DNA of 64,000 nt from positions 124,001 to 188,000 of the forward strand of contig NZ_JNFG01000008.1 of NCBI RefSeq assembly GCF_000729995.1, in the 5' to 3' direction. This DNA is from Caballeronia sordidicola. GTDB lineage: Bacteria; Pseudomonadota; Gammaproteobacteria; Burkholderiales; Burkholderiaceae. This document shows, piece by piece, positions 1 to 10,253 of this stretch (the stretch's first letter is position 1; every line of letters starts with the position of its first letter). The position numbers and the translations under genes are program-made. The notes below the pieces were generated by a model that saw only the letters and a list, made by a program, of their open reading frames with translations, was not told the origin of the DNA and did no database searches.

Positions 1-349
1 CCTGGGCGGTACGCTTAATCTTCCGCACGCGGAAACGCATGCAGTGATTCTTCCATACGCAATGGCTTTTAATCTACCTGCTGTTCCTGATGCAAGAGCG
101 CGGCTTTCTCGTGCATTGGACACTGATGATCCGGCCGTGGCGCTTTACGAGCTTGGCCGCAAGCTTGCAGTCCCGGCCTCGCTGGCGGAGCTAGGGGTAA
201 GCGAGTCGGACCTCGATCGCGTGGCCGAATTCGCGATGCGTTCGCCGTATTTCAACCCACGGCCCCTTTCGCTGCAGTCGGTCAGAACATTGCTGCAAAT
301 GGCGTTTGAAGGTGATACGCCCATCTCATCTGCGTTCCTGCGTAACTAG
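1..349 (+). CDS. Maleylacetate reductase, C-terminal part (cut by window start)
   Basis: The reading frame is open from base 2 and reads LGGTLNLPHAETHAVILPYA, the conserved metal-binding stretch of iron-dependent alcohol dehydrogenase-like maleylacetate reductases, ending FLRN at a TAG stop. These enzymes reduce maleylacetate to 3-oxoadipate with NAD(P)H, the last specific step of hydroxyquinol and chlorocatechol degradation. Only about 115 C-terminal residues are inside the window. The sequence is clearly different from the disrupted maleylacetate reductase at 4499-6899, so it is a paralogue and not a recent duplicate. If its missing upstream part is intact, it could cover for the IS-inactivated copy. 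The family is clear; whether the gene is functional cannot be judged from here. Confidence 0.85.
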   Translation, partial: LGGTLNLPHAETHAVILPYAMAFNLPAVPDARARLSRALDTDDPAVALYELGRKLAVPASLAELGVSESDLDRVAEFAMRSPYFNPRPLSLQSVRTLLQMAFEGDTPISSAFLRN

Positions 350-447
350 TTTGACCGTCGTTCGTTGCCTGGGCGAAATCTATCATCTGCACGGCCGTTT
401 GCAACGAAGTGAACCTCAGCCGTGCATAACTTTAAAGGCCTTTCATT

Positions 448-1524
448 ATGAAACAGCGTGCACTTATCGTCGGGGCTAGTGGAATCGCTGGCAGCAATCT
501 GGCCGACCAGCTTGTGAGATCGGGATGGGAGGTCTACGGACTTTCCCGTGGACGGACTGCCGTGTCGGCCGAGGTCAAACCGATACTCGCTGACTTGACC
601 GCAGCAGAATCGGTGAAAACTGCGCTCGGCGCACTTGATGTCAGTCATGTCTTCTTCACTACTTGGGCACGCCAGGCGACCGAGGCCGAAAATATTCGCG
701 TGAATGGCGCGATGATCAGCAATGTGCTGGACGCACTCGCCGATGGGCCGTCGTCGCTTGAACATGTCGCTCTAGTTACCGGACTCAAGCACTATCTCGG
801 ACCGTTCGAAGCGTATGCAACGGGCGCAGTTCCCGACACGCCTTTCCGGGAAAGCCAGGGAAGACAGAATGTCGAAAATTTCTACTATGAACAGGAAGAT
901 CGGGTGTTTGCTGGCGCGCAGCGGCTGGGTTACACCTGGAGCGTCCATCGCCCGCATACGATCATCGGCTATGCCGTTGGTAATGCGATGAACATGGGTA
1001 CGACCCTCGCGGTATATGCAACGCTTTGCAAACAAACGAACACGCCCTTTGTATTTCCGGGATCAGTGGCGCAATGGAACAGCCTGACAGATATGACTGA
1101 TGCCCGTCTCCTGGCGCGTCAGCTTGAATGGGCCGCCACCGCTGATGAGGCGAAGAACGAGGACTTCAACATCGTCAACGGAGACGTGTTCCGGTGGAAA
1201 TGGATGTGGTCGCGCATTGCCGATTATTTTGACATTGAGCCGATCGCGTTCGATGGCGAAGTTCGTCCACTCGAAAGCAGGATGCAAAATGCGGTCGCAC
1301 AATGGCAAGATATCGCGTCGCAGCTCTCATTGGCGGAAACGGACATCAATAAATTGGCTTCCTGGTGGCACACCGACGCGGACCTTGGCCGCCCAATGGA
1401 AGTCATCACCGATATGTCGAAAAGTCGCAAGGCAGGGTTTCTTGACTACCAGGCAACCGACGAGGCGTTCTTCGACCTTTTTGACCGGTTGGCCGCCGAG
1501 CGGATCATACCAACGCGTGGCTGA
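448..1524 (+). CDS. NAD(P)-dependent SDR of the PRISE (5-beta-reductase/iridoid synthase-like) type
   Basis: This 358-residue protein opens with a Rossmann glycine motif GASGIAG (residues 9-15). It has TGLKHY (111-116) and FYYEQED (about 145-151), which match the lysine motif and the tyrosine motif of the extended short-chain dehydrogenase subgroup that includes progesterone 5-beta-reductase-like enone reductases. Members reduce activated C=C bonds of enones or act as epimerase/dehydratase-like oxidoreductases in the cytosol. The start ATG follows an AAAGG-like site about 10 bases upstream. It lies 98 bases after the maleylacetate reductase on the same strand, so the two may be cotranscribed, which would fit an enone intermediate in an aromatic or alicyclic pathway. 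The substrate is unknown. The family call is firm; the pathway role is inference. Confidence 0.85.
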   Translation: MKQRALIVGASGIAGSNLADQLVRSGWEVYGLSRGRTAVSAEVKPILADLTAAESVKTALGALDVSHVFFTTWARQATEAENIRVNGAMISNVLDALADGPSSLEHVALVTGLKHYLGPFEAYATGAVPDTPFRESQGRQNVENFYYEQEDRVFAGAQRLGYTWSVHRPHTIIGYAVGNAMNMGTTLAVYATLCKQTNTPFVFPGSVAQWNSLTDMTDARLLARQLEWAATADEAKNEDFNIVNGDVFRWKWMWSRIADYFDIEPIAFDGEVRPLESRMQNAVAQWQDIASQLSLAETDINKLASWWHTDADLGRPMEVITDMSKSRKAGFLDYQATDEAFFDLFDRLAAERIIPTRG

Positions 1525-1656
1525 ACTTTACTAGGGGACTAAAAGTGGCCTAATGATTTTGTTCGGACGGTGACTTGCATGAACAGGATCGTCGCCATTT
1601 CGCTTGAGCTTGCTGTCGGCGAGTACCGGCGTGATCGGAATAGCGAGATGGAACCT

Positions 1657-1770
1657 ATGGTCAAGCATGTTGTGATGTGGCGGGGCAGTGGCAACCTGCC
1701 CGCCGAACGTAAAATGACCGACGCGCTGGTGAAGAGAAATTCGAAGGAATGTCCGAAAAGTAAATCGCTA
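1657..1770 (+). pseudogene. Remnant of a Dabb-family (stress-responsive alpha/beta barrel) gene
   Basis: From ATG 1657 the frame reads MVKHVVMWRGSGNLPAERK, closely matching the N-terminus MIKHIVMWRVGGSSEQEK of the intact Dabb gene at 15724-16029. After roughly 38 residues the resemblance is lost and the frame runs into the 3' end of the LysR gene on the other strand. The family is normally about 100 residues, so this is a 5' fragment. It lies at the far edge of the catabolic block that has the intact copy at its centre, suggesting an ancestral duplication or a rearranged cluster edge. Confidence 0.6.
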
Positions 1771-2682
1771 ACGTGTCCAAAGACGCTCGTAGTCGTTCTC
1801 ACGAAACGACTTTAAGAGCAGTTCAATAAACGTCCGTACCTTCGCGGATAAATGCTTCCTGCTAGGGTACGCGAGGTTGATTGTGAGCCGCGGAAGATCC
1901 CATTCATCGAGAAGGGGAACCAGCCGGCCTGCTACGAGATCATCGTACACAATGTATTTTGGCTGTATCAGCACGCCGAGACCGCGAAGCGCAGCTGTAC
2001 GTAGAACCTGCCCATCGTTCGACTCCATGAGCCCATCGACCAACACGGTGGAGGTCTCGGTGCCGCGCGTAAATTTCAACTCTCGATAGTTCTTTGAGAG
2101 GGTGTAATTTAGAATTTTATGATCGACAAGTTGCTCAGGGCTGTCTGGAACCCCGTTTGACTGAAGGTATTCAGGAGATGCCGTCAAAATTCGCCGCGTT
2201 ACCGCTAGACGACGGATCGTAATCGTCGAATCTCCCTCAAATTCTCTGGTACGAATGGCTAGGTCGATGCTGTTATCGATCATGTCGAGATATCGATTGG
2301 CAGTTTCGACATATACCGATACTTCTGGATACAGACGGGTATATTCAGGAATGATCGGAGCGATATGCAGAATGCTAAATGACAAGGAAGCAGATATCCG
2401 TAATGTGCCTGTAGGATTCACATTGCTTGCTTGAGCCGTCGAGTCGGCTTCCTTCGCTTCCTGCAACATGGCTTTTGTGCGTTCGACGTATTCGCGACCG
2501 ATTTCTGTGAAGTAAAGCCGTCGGGTACTTCGTTCAACCAACCTTACTCCCAATCTATCTTCCAGGCTCGACAAATAACGAGTAGCAGCGGGATTCGACA
2601 TTCCCAGCGCTTGCGCCGCACGGCTCAAACTTCCCAACTCGGCTGTCTTAACCAGCAGCTCAAATTCCGTCCAACGGTCCAT
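1768..2682 (-). CDS. LysR-family transcriptional regulator
   Basis: This 304-residue protein has a typical LysR N-terminal winged helix-turn-helix (about residues 17-60, with GSLSRAAQALGMSNPAATRY and the following LEDRLGVRLVERSTR) and an effector-binding domain from about residue 90. It belongs to the CrgA/DmlR-like LysR branch. It is on the same strand as, and downstream of, the hydroxyquinol/ABC block, separated from the YciI gene by about 310 bases. It is therefore a candidate regulator of that block, although LysR regulators more often sit divergent from their targets. The effector is unknown. Family assignment is secure. Confidence 0.93.
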   Translation of the reverse strand: MDRWTEFELLVKTAELGSLSRAAQALGMSNPAATRYLSSLEDRLGVRLVERSTRRLYFTEIGREYVERTKAMLQEAKEADSTAQASNVNPTGTLRISASLSFSILHIAPIIPEYTRLYPEVSVYVETANRYLDMIDNSIDLAIRTREFEGDSTITIRRLAVTRRILTASPEYLQSNGVPDSPEQLVDHKILNYTLSKNYRELKFTRGTETSTVLVDGLMESNDGQVLRTAALRGLGVLIQPKYIVYDDLVAGRLVPLLDEWDLPRLTINLAYPSRKHLSAKVRTFIELLLKSFRENDYERLWTR

Positions 2683-2991
2683 GAGTCTCCTTCATATTCC
2701 CGTTCAAAGCTAGTAGTTATTTTGACATCTGACACACCTGGAGGAACTGACATTTTATCACTGCATCGCATGCAAGCCATGCACTTTAAACGGGAACCGC
2801 CGCTAACATCTCTGCCAAAGCGGCGCGCTCCATAGACCACCAAGCTGATGGAAAGTAAGAGTGGTTGAGAATAAGAAACTCGATCCGCGCGGCGACTAGC
2901 TTAGAGATGCGCTTATGCTGTACAAAAACGCATCCACTCCAAGAACAGCCCATGGTACTGGTTTGAAGCAGGATCGCTTGCCACCACTTGG
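2683..2991. other. Intergenic stretch between LysR and YciI genes
   Basis: No supported gene. It must hold the promoter of the LysR gene, which reads leftward. I see no convincing operator or terminator; short self-complementary GCATGC words near 2767-2782 are too weak to call. Confidence 0.4.
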
Positions 2992-3276
2992 TCAGCGATT
3001 GTCAACGCGCTTCAGAAACGGCCGGACCTCCATGGTCTTCCAGATGCCAACCTTATTAAAAGGGTCTTCCTTGGCGAAGTTCCGCACCGCTTCGATCGAT
3101 TCCGATTCGTAGAGGAAAAAGCTCCCAATCATTGTCTTGTCATCATCGGCAACCAAGGGTCCGGAAATGAGCGTCTTAACCGGCAAGGTTGCCAGATACG
3201 CTTTATGCGCGTCATAGTGTGCAAGACGTGTGTCGACCATCCCGTCATGATCGAGGCAATACACGATGTAGTTCAT
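2992..3276 (-). CDS. YciI-like protein
   Basis: A 94-residue protein starting MNYIVYCLDHDG and containing RLAHYDAHKAYLATLP, SGPL and the family's acidic/histidine pattern. It ends with the PFNKVGIWKTMEVRPF stretch typical of YciI proteins. YciI folds are ferredoxin-like dimers related to muconolactone isomerase; some act as dehalogenases or isomerases in ring-cleavage pathways, but most are uncharacterised. It lies 54 bases downstream of the zinc alcohol dehydrogenase on the same strand, inside the hydroxyquinol block, so a role in handling a ring-cleavage or lactone intermediate is plausible but only inferred. An ATCCTTTTG region upstream of the ATG gives a fair ribosome-binding site on the minus strand. 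Confidence 0.85.
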   Translation of the reverse strand: MNYIVYCLDHDGMVDTRLAHYDAHKAYLATLPVKTLISGPLVADDDKTMIGSFFLYESESIEAVRNFAKEDPFNKVGIWKTMEVRPFLKRVDNR

Positions 3277-3330
3277 CTGTCATCCTTTTGATTTGAGTAG
3301 TCTGTAAAAATGCAATCTCAAGTCCTGACT

Positions 3331-4404
3331 TTATTCGCCAACCTTGACGAGGATCTTGAGGTGCTCCCCTGACGGATCCAGTAACGCTTCAAAGCCGTCT
3401 CGCACGACGTTGTCCATTTCGATCTGCGCGGTTGCGACTTTCTCGACCGGCAAGACGCCGCTTTCAATCATCGCAGCGACGCGAGGAAAGCTGTAGGTTG
3501 GGAAGCACCACGTGGCCTCAACGGTGATATCTTTCAATGCCCACTTCATTGCATCGACCGTAGCGAGAGAAGAGTGCAGTCCAGCCTGAACAACAACGCC
3601 TTGAGGGCGAACCGCGTCCACACATGCGTTGAGCGATTTCTCCAGGCCAACGCATTCAATTGCAGTATCAACGCCAACACCTTCTTCGGTCTGGTCGCGA
3701 ATTGCCTCGATCAAGTCGATCTTTGACGGATCTATCGCGATACAATCAGGCACGAGTTCGACCGCCTTTCGCAAGCGGTTCGAATTGACCTCCGCAACGA
3801 AAATCCTCGATGCACCCGCTGCCTTTGCAGCAAGCAACGCCAGGGCACCTATGGGTCCGAGACCTGAGATAAGTACTGTCGAACCGGTTGTGACCCGGCC
3901 ACGGTCTAACGCATAGAGTGAAACTGCGGCCGGTTCCAGCATTGCTGCCTGCGCATCGGTCAGTTTCTTCGGAACCGGGATCGCGTTGTATCCTTTGACC
4001 ACGGCCTGCTGACCCATTCCACCCCACTTCCACGAAAGTCCAATGCACGCCTGGCAAGGGCTGAGATGAAATAGACCACGACGACCGAAATAATCGTCTC
4101 GCGGCGAGACCAGCGGTTGCACGGAGATTCTGTCTCCCGGTGACACGTGTTTAACCGAGCGACCTACGTCCATGACTTCTGCAGAAAACTCATGACCAAG
4201 GATTTGCGGGAGTGTTGCTCCACTGTAGGCATGCGGTGTCTTTGGCGTGACTATCGGTCCGCCAACATACTCGTGCAGATCAGTACCGCAGATCCCGCAG
4301 ACCAATGGGCGCACAAGGACGTCATCGTCAGCAAGCGGCTCTTCCGGTGCCGCGACTTCTTCGACGCGTATGTCGCGCTTACCATGAAATCGAACTGCTT
4401 TCAT
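3331..4404 (-). CDS. Zinc-dependent alcohol dehydrogenase, 2,3-butanediol dehydrogenase-like
   Basis: This 357-residue medium-chain dehydrogenase has the catalytic zinc motif CGICGTDLHEY (catalytic Cys39, His44) and GHE at residues 70-72, a GxGPIGALALLAAKAAGA nucleotide-binding motif, and the GPI insertion typical of 2,3-butanediol dehydrogenase-like enzymes. The structural zinc loop is incomplete: only two close cysteines (about 117 and 120) are visible where four are usual. Such enzymes oxidise secondary alcohols or polyols to ketones with NAD(P). The gene lies between the interrupted maleylacetate reductase and the YciI gene, all on the minus strand, so it belongs to the catabolic block. 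A substrate such as a vicinal diol or cyclic polyol would fit but is not shown by sequence. Confidence 0.88.
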   Translation of the reverse strand: MKAVRFHGKRDIRVEEVAAPEEPLADDDVLVRPLVCGICGTDLHEYVGGPIVTPKTPHAYSGATLPQILGHEFSAEVMDVGRSVKHVSPGDRISVQPLVSPRDDYFGRRGLFHLSPCQACIGLSWKWGGMGQQAVVKGYNAIPVPKKLTDAQAAMLEPAAVSLYALDRGRVTTGSTVLISGLGPIGALALLAAKAAGASRIFVAEVNSNRLRKAVELVPDCIAIDPSKIDLIEAIRDQTEEGVGVDTAIECVGLEKSLNACVDAVRPQGVVVQAGLHSSLATVDAMKWALKDITVEATWCFPTYSFPRVAAMIESGVLPVEKVATAQIEMDNVVRDGFEALLDPSGEHLKILVKVGE

Positions 4405-4498
4405 ACATCTTCTCCATCAATTAGTGTGAATTGGCGACGCCGAAATCGCGTCTTCTACCAGCATCAATGTGCTCCGGGCATTGCGATCCGGACACGAG

Positions 4499-5094
4499 TC
4501 AAATTTTCCAAGTGCGTGGCTTGACGCCATCAAAGGCGTCTTGAAGCAGGCTTCTGATTCGGCCTCGATCGATCGGCTGCGGATTCCAGTATGGGTTGGC
4601 ACAGACAATATCTGCCGCACGATCAAGATCGTCCTGATGCATCCCGATCTCTCTCAGCGACATGGGTGCGCCAACTTCTTTAGCAAAATCGTACATTCCG
4701 CAACCAGCGTCATCCGCATTAATTGCAAGCGCTATTCGCTTCATTGCTTGCGGCGCCGCATTTGTGTTGTAGGCGAGGGCGTGTGGCAATATGATCGTGT
4801 GAGTTTGTGCGTGCGGAAGACCGAAACTTCCTCCTAGCGCGTGACAGAGCTTGTGATGCAGGGCCATTCCGACGGTACCCAAAACAGTCCCGCATAGCCA
4901 CGATGCATACAACGCCTTTGATCGAGCCGCAACGTCGATAGGATCCCGGACAATCCCGCGAAGCGCTTGCGCCATCGCGCGAATCCCTTCTTCGGCCATG
5001 AGGCTGGTTACCGGATTCTGGTCACGCGCGTAGAGTCCCTCTGCAGCGTGGGCCATGGCATTGATTCCGCTTGTCACTGACAGACCTGTGGGCA
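4499..5094 (-). pseudogene. Maleylacetate reductase, 3' part of a gene split by an IS3-family element
   Basis: The frame reads LPTGLSVTSGINAMAHAAEG and then MALHHKLCHALGGSFGLPHA, the metal-binding C-terminal domain of maleylacetate reductase. It has no start codon of its own that would give an active enzyme, because the N-terminal NAD-binding part lies beyond the insertion, at 6419-6899. Removing 5098-6418 and one copy of the 3-bp ACG duplication restores one frame of 1077 bases (358 residues), reading [18 protein letters not shown] across the junction. The enzyme would reduce maleylacetate to 3-oxoadipate. The coding sequence shows no other damage, so the insertion is probably recent. Confidence 0.92.
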
Positions 5095-5136
5095 ACGTGA
5101 ACCGCCCCGGGTTCCGTGGAGGCTGTTGGGTTTAAG

Positions 5137-6368
<1,232 letters not shown>

Positions 6369-6418
6369 GGCTCCATCTTCTCAGAGGTTGGAGCCTCCTC
6401 AAAATCCGGGGCGGTTCA

Positions 6419-6899
6419 ACGTCGTGCTTAGGCTTGGGTCGTAGATAACAGTCTTAGGCAAGACTCTCACGTCTGTACCGGTTCGCTTCAACGCTGACTC
6501 GGTAATCCCATAAATCGGTGTCATCTCGCTGCCCGAGTATGTTGTCGGAATGGCTAAGATAGGAAGTGTGGAATCGAGCGCGATTGCCTTCCCTAAACCG
6601 ATTGCTGATCCTCCTCCCACGACCACCACTGAATCCGCTTTGAGGGCTGTCGCGAGAGAGAGCGCTTCTCGTGTAAGTTCAATCGGGACATGGGCCACCG
6701 TCTTGTCGAAAATACCAGCAAGCTGACTACCCAGTCGCTCGCCGACTTCCATCCCTGTTTCTCGTTGCTCCGGGCTACAAATAACTAGCGCTCGCTCGGC
6801 ATTTAACGCCCGTATTTCGCGTGCGAGATGGCTCAATGAGCCTTCTCCGAACACCACCTTCGACGGCCGTCCCGTATACACAAACTCCAGCGATTCCAT
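6419..6899 (-). pseudogene. Maleylacetate reductase, 5' part of a gene split by an IS3-family element
   Basis: From ATG 6899 (preceded by a CCGAGG site) the frame reads MESLEFVYTGRPSKVVFGEG and continues through VVVVGGGSAIGLGKAIAL and AIPTTYSGSEMTPIYGIT. These are the NAD(P)-binding GGGS motif and the conserved TTYSGSEMT motif of maleylacetate reductase. It is cut after SLSTT by the insertion at 6418. A few codons of IS sequence now end the frame. A longer start nine codons upstream is possible but lacks a better ribosome-binding site. It lies 55 bases downstream of the hydroxyquinol dioxygenase, the enzyme that makes its substrate. Confidence 0.92.
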
Positions 6900-6953
6900 T
6901 GCTGACCTCGGAGAAATACGTTCCACTTACTCATCAAATCTCAGGGATTGTGG

Positions 6954-7835
6954 TTAAGCGTCATCTACAGGATTAAGGACGAAGTCGTAATTAAGCGTGT
7001 AGTGGACACTGCTTACCCGTGTTCCATCGGGTGCCACTCCAGGCTCGTGCCGCACCCAATCTGCGACTAAAGATGACCGCACGCCAAAGACTGCGTCTGA
7101 GTCAAGATACTTATCCCCGTTGCGGAAAATGTGGGTTACCAGCGTTTCATAACCCGGCGCAGTGATCATGAAATGGAGATGCGCGGGCCTCCACGGGTGG
7201 CGGCCCAGCGCCTCGAGCAATTCGCCAACCGGTCCATCGTGAGGTATCGGGTATGCCTCCGCCAGAATCGAACGAAAATGAAAAGCGCCGTCCGCCGCGC
7301 TGCGCAATCTCCCACGCGCCCGATGTTCCGGCGTCGTAGGAGAAGTGGGAACTATCTGGACATCGTAAAACCCTTCCTGATCCGACTGCCATACGTCAAT
7401 TCGTGCAGACGTAACGGGGGACCCGTCCACACCCAGAATCCGACCGCTGACGAAACAAGGCTCGCCTGACGCCCCGTTCGATATATCGCCCCCGTTAGCA
7501 TATTCTGGTGCTCCGTGGACGTAGAAGGGGCCAAAGACCGTTGCTTCGGTGCACTGCGCAGGTTTCTTGTTGTTTTGCGCGGTAACGAGCATCGACAGGC
7601 CAAGCGTGTCGGATAAAAGAATGAACTCTTGCCGTTTGTCGTCGGTTATGTTCCCGACCGCAGTCAAGAAGTCGATTGCTTTAGCCCACTCATCTTCGGT
7701 CAGCTTCACTTCTCGTGCAAACGAGTGCAGATGTTGGACCAAGCTTGTCATCACCGTCCGCAGCCTGGCATCTTTCGTCGCCGACATGGAATCAACCACA
7801 GCTAGAGTGATCGTGTTTTCATTGATATTGCGCAT
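6954..7835 (-). CDS. Intradiol ring-cleavage dioxygenase, hydroxyquinol 1,2-dioxygenase type
   Basis: A 293-residue protein with an N-terminal helical dimerisation domain (about 1-95, ending TEATVFGPFYV) and a C-terminal dioxygenase barrel. The non-haem Fe(III) ligands expected in this family are visible: Tyr157 (EGFYDVQ), Tyr195 (AEAYPIP), His219 and His221 (RPAHLHF). The PIPHDGPVG segment and PTSPTTPEHRARGRL match hydroxyquinol 1,2-dioxygenases rather than catechol enzymes. The reaction would be oxidation of 1,2,4-trihydroxybenzene to maleylacetate, and the gene for the next enzyme, maleylacetate reductase, is immediately downstream. It is cotranscribed with dehydrogenases and an ABC importer on the minus strand. 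Substrate preference cannot be proven from sequence, but the neighbour supports hydroxyquinol. Confidence 0.93.
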   Translation of the reverse strand: MRNINENTITLAVVDSMSATKDARLRTVMTSLVQHLHSFAREVKLTEDEWAKAIDFLTAVGNITDDKRQEFILLSDTLGLSMLVTAQNNKKPAQCTEATVFGPFYVHGAPEYANGGDISNGASGEPCFVSGRILGVDGSPVTSARIDVWQSDQEGFYDVQIVPTSPTTPEHRARGRLRSAADGAFHFRSILAEAYPIPHDGPVGELLEALGRHPWRPAHLHFMITAPGYETLVTHIFRNGDKYLDSDAVFGVRSSLVADWVRHEPGVAPDGTRVSSVHYTLNYDFVLNPVDDA

Positions 7836-7962
7836 GGTCTCTCTCTAAATGTCAAATCAGGTTGCCGGCCATTTACGGCGCACAGAAGCCACCTCAATTT
7901 CCAGTGCCCGAGCTCACACACGTTCGTCGTACTCGCTCGCGTTTCGCGCTCGCCTTTATCGC

Positions 7963-8937
7963 TCAGTCGTTGGTAAGGGTGACCTTGATGCACTCGCTTG
8001 GCGGAACGTTCAGCGCCTCAATGGCGTCCTTTAGATCGAAACGATGAGTTTGAATAGGTGAGAGATCGATCCCTGTCTTCTCAAGGAAGCGAATCGCCGC
8101 CGGCCAGACACCAGGGGACCCTATGCAGCCGCGAACGGTGAGATTGCGCATCTGAATCTTCCCGAGATTTAGAGCAACCTTGCGGTCAAGGCTAATGCCG
8201 ACCATTGACACGCGTCCTTCTTCTGCAGCGAAGTCGAACACCTTTTCGAGAGACGAATCATGCCCGGATGCTTCGATCACCAGTTCCGCACCCTTACCGC
8301 CGGTAAGCGCCATTACCTGCTCAATCACCTTGTCGGTCGGCTCCAGCGCGTAGGCCGCGCCGAGTGCGATGGCGGCCGCACGCCGGCGTTCTAGCGGGTC
8401 GATCACAATAACCCGGGCGCCCATGCCGACTGCTGCCGCCGCCGAGCAAAGTCCGATCGTGCCACCGCCGGAAACCACAACGGTCTCGCTAGCGTTGGTA
8501 CCTCCTGAGCGCATCACCGCGTAGTATCCGCAGGTGAACGGCTCGATCAGAGAGCCCGTGGTGTCATCCAGATTCGCCGGTAGCTTGTGGAGCCATTCAG
8601 GCTGAACAGCGAAGTATTCGCGATCCGCGCCGTCCATCGAAAATCCAAAATGATTCAGACGTTCGGGTGTTTCCACGACGCACTCGCCGACTACCCGATC
8701 ACCCACTTGCAGCCCGGAGACAAGACTGCCTATTGCCATGACTTCACCGCACCACTCGTGGCCAGGAACCACGGGATACGAAATCGGAATGATGTAGCGG
8801 CCGCCGAGCAATTCGTAGTCGGAGTGACAGATCCCGACCGCGCGCGTGCGTATCAAGACTTCCGAGTCTTTTATGCTTGGGATAGGGACTTCCTTTACTA
8901 CTGGTTTTCCGGGGGATTCAAATACCAGAGCTTTCAT
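7963..8937 (-). CDS. Medium-chain (zinc-type) alcohol dehydrogenase
   Basis: From ATG 8937 the protein (324 residues) reads MKALVFESPGKPVVKEVPIP, with catalytic-zinc motif GICHSDYELLGGRY and GHEW, and a nucleotide-binding motif VVSGGGTIGLCSAAAAVGMGA. The lobe that normally carries four structural-zinc cysteines is short and has none, as in some threonine/galactonate/polyol dehydrogenase relatives. An alternative TTG start four codons upstream is less likely. The gene lies between an SDR and the ring-cleavage dioxygenase on the minus strand. It would oxidise a secondary alcohol; in this setting a polyol or alicyclic alcohol on the way to hydroxyquinol is a reasonable inference, not a demonstrated role. 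Confidence 0.87.
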   Translation of the reverse strand: MKALVFESPGKPVVKEVPIPSIKDSEVLIRTRAVGICHSDYELLGGRYIIPISYPVVPGHEWCGEVMAIGSLVSGLQVGDRVVGECVVETPERLNHFGFSMDGADREYFAVQPEWLHKLPANLDDTTGSLIEPFTCGYYAVMRSGGTNASETVVVSGGGTIGLCSAAAAVGMGARVIVIDPLERRRAAAIALGAAYALEPTDKVIEQVMALTGGKGAELVIEASGHDSSLEKVFDFAAEEGRVSMVGISLDRKVALNLGKIQMRNLTVRGCIGSPGVWPAAIRFLEKTGIDLSPIQTHRFDLKDAIEALNVPPSECIKVTLTND

Positions 8938-9271
8938 TTTTTGTCTCAAGGTGGTTTTCAGGTCGCGGCTTGCAGCCGTCGAAGGCTACCTGCCTTTCAA
9001 GCGCCGAACACGTGAATCTCTCCAAAAGCGAGATTCGTCAATTGTCTCGGCGCTCTTGGTTGGTCTTTGGAAGAACCGCGCCTTATGTGTGAAAATGGAC
9101 CAAAACATGTGCCCCGCTTGGGTTGCGAAGATCCAAGATGTTGCAATCTGATTTTTATCGTAGCGTTGATCAACACCGAACCCATGCGACTCGAATCAGT
9201 TCACGTCTCGACGCTTGATTTAAGCTTTATACGGTCGTCAATCCAATCCGCATTCGTCTAGCCAGTATCAG

Positions 9272-10060
9272 TCAAGAAAATATGACACCGCCGTTCACGT
9301 TCAAGGCTTCCCCAGTCACATATTCGCCGTCTTCGGACGACAAATACACAATCGCTGAAGCTATGTCTTCCGGTCGACCGAGTCGGCCCAATGGAATACT
9401 GTTTTTTACGTGCTGGACCTGTTCTTCATAAGTTATCTCGCGTAACACCGCTTCCTCTCTCATCGCTTTCTTAAGCATGTCGGTTTCGGTGTTTCCGGGG
9501 CAGACTGTGTTTGCCCGGACACAAAAGGGTGCCATTTCGAGCGCTAACGCTTCAGTCATTCGCACGACCGCCGCCTTGGTTGCGCAGTAGACCGCAAAGT
9601 TGGCGAACCCCTGCTTCGCGTACCAGGAGCCAATGTTGATAATGCAACCGCTCTTCTGATCTCGCATGACACGGGCCGCGGCTCGGCTGCCATTGAATAC
9701 GCCCCGGAAGTTCACGCTAACGATCCGGTCAAACTCACTGTCGGGAGTGTCCGCGACCAGCATCATTGTCTGAACGACTGCCGCGTTGTTGACGATAAGG
9801 TCTAGACGGCCGTGTTTCGCGACTGTCGATTCGATCAAGGCATTCGTTGAGTCGCTACTGACAACATCGACCTGGAGCGAAGAGACTTTGCAATCCGGAA
9901 CGGCGGCAAGTGCTTCGGCGACAGTGTCGTCGCACGAAGCAAGATCCGCTGCGATCACGGTGGCCCCTTCCTTTACAAGCCGAAGAACGATACCTCGACC
10001 AACGCCTCGAGCTGCGCCTGTGACAACTGCTACTTTCCTTTCAAGTTTTCTTGAATTCAC
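9272..10060 (-). CDS. Short-chain dehydrogenase/reductase (classical SDR)
   Basis: The best start is GTG 10060, six bases after a GGAGAA site, giving 262 residues (MNSRKLERKVAVVTGAARGV). Classical SDR motifs are all visible: TGAARGVG (residues 14-21), NNAA (91-94), catalytic Ser145 and the YCATK motif (Tyr158, Lys162), and a C-terminal GGVIFS. A longer frame extends upstream but has no ribosome-binding site. Classical SDRs of this length oxidise or reduce sugar, polyol or cyclic alcohol/ketone pairs with NAD(P). The gene sits between the ABC importer genes and the alcohol dehydrogenase of the same block, pointing to an early oxidation of the imported substrate. Confidence 0.9.
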   Translation of the reverse strand: MNSRKLERKVAVVTGAARGVGRGIVLRLVKEGATVIAADLASCDDTVAEALAAVPDCKVSSLQVDVVSSDSTNALIESTVAKHGRLDLIVNNAAVVQTMMLVADTPDSEFDRIVSVNFRGVFNGSRAAARVMRDQKSGCIINIGSWYAKQGFANFAVYCATKAAVVRMTEALALEMAPFCVRANTVCPGNTETDMLKKAMREEAVLREITYEEQVQHVKNSIPLGRLGRPEDIASAIVYLSSEDGEYVTGEALNVNGGVIFS

Positions 10061-10253
10061 AACAATTCTCCATTTCCAGACTTTGAGGATTACGCATTTG
10101 AGTGGTCGATTTGAACGTTTCTCTACTTGCGCCACCATTGATCCGTATCGTCTACACATTCTCCACGCGTGCGCCAGAAAACCACACTCCAGAGAAACTT
10201 CTTAATACAAAGAATTTGACGGTGGAGAACCGTAGAAGTGGTGCTAGGCGTTT

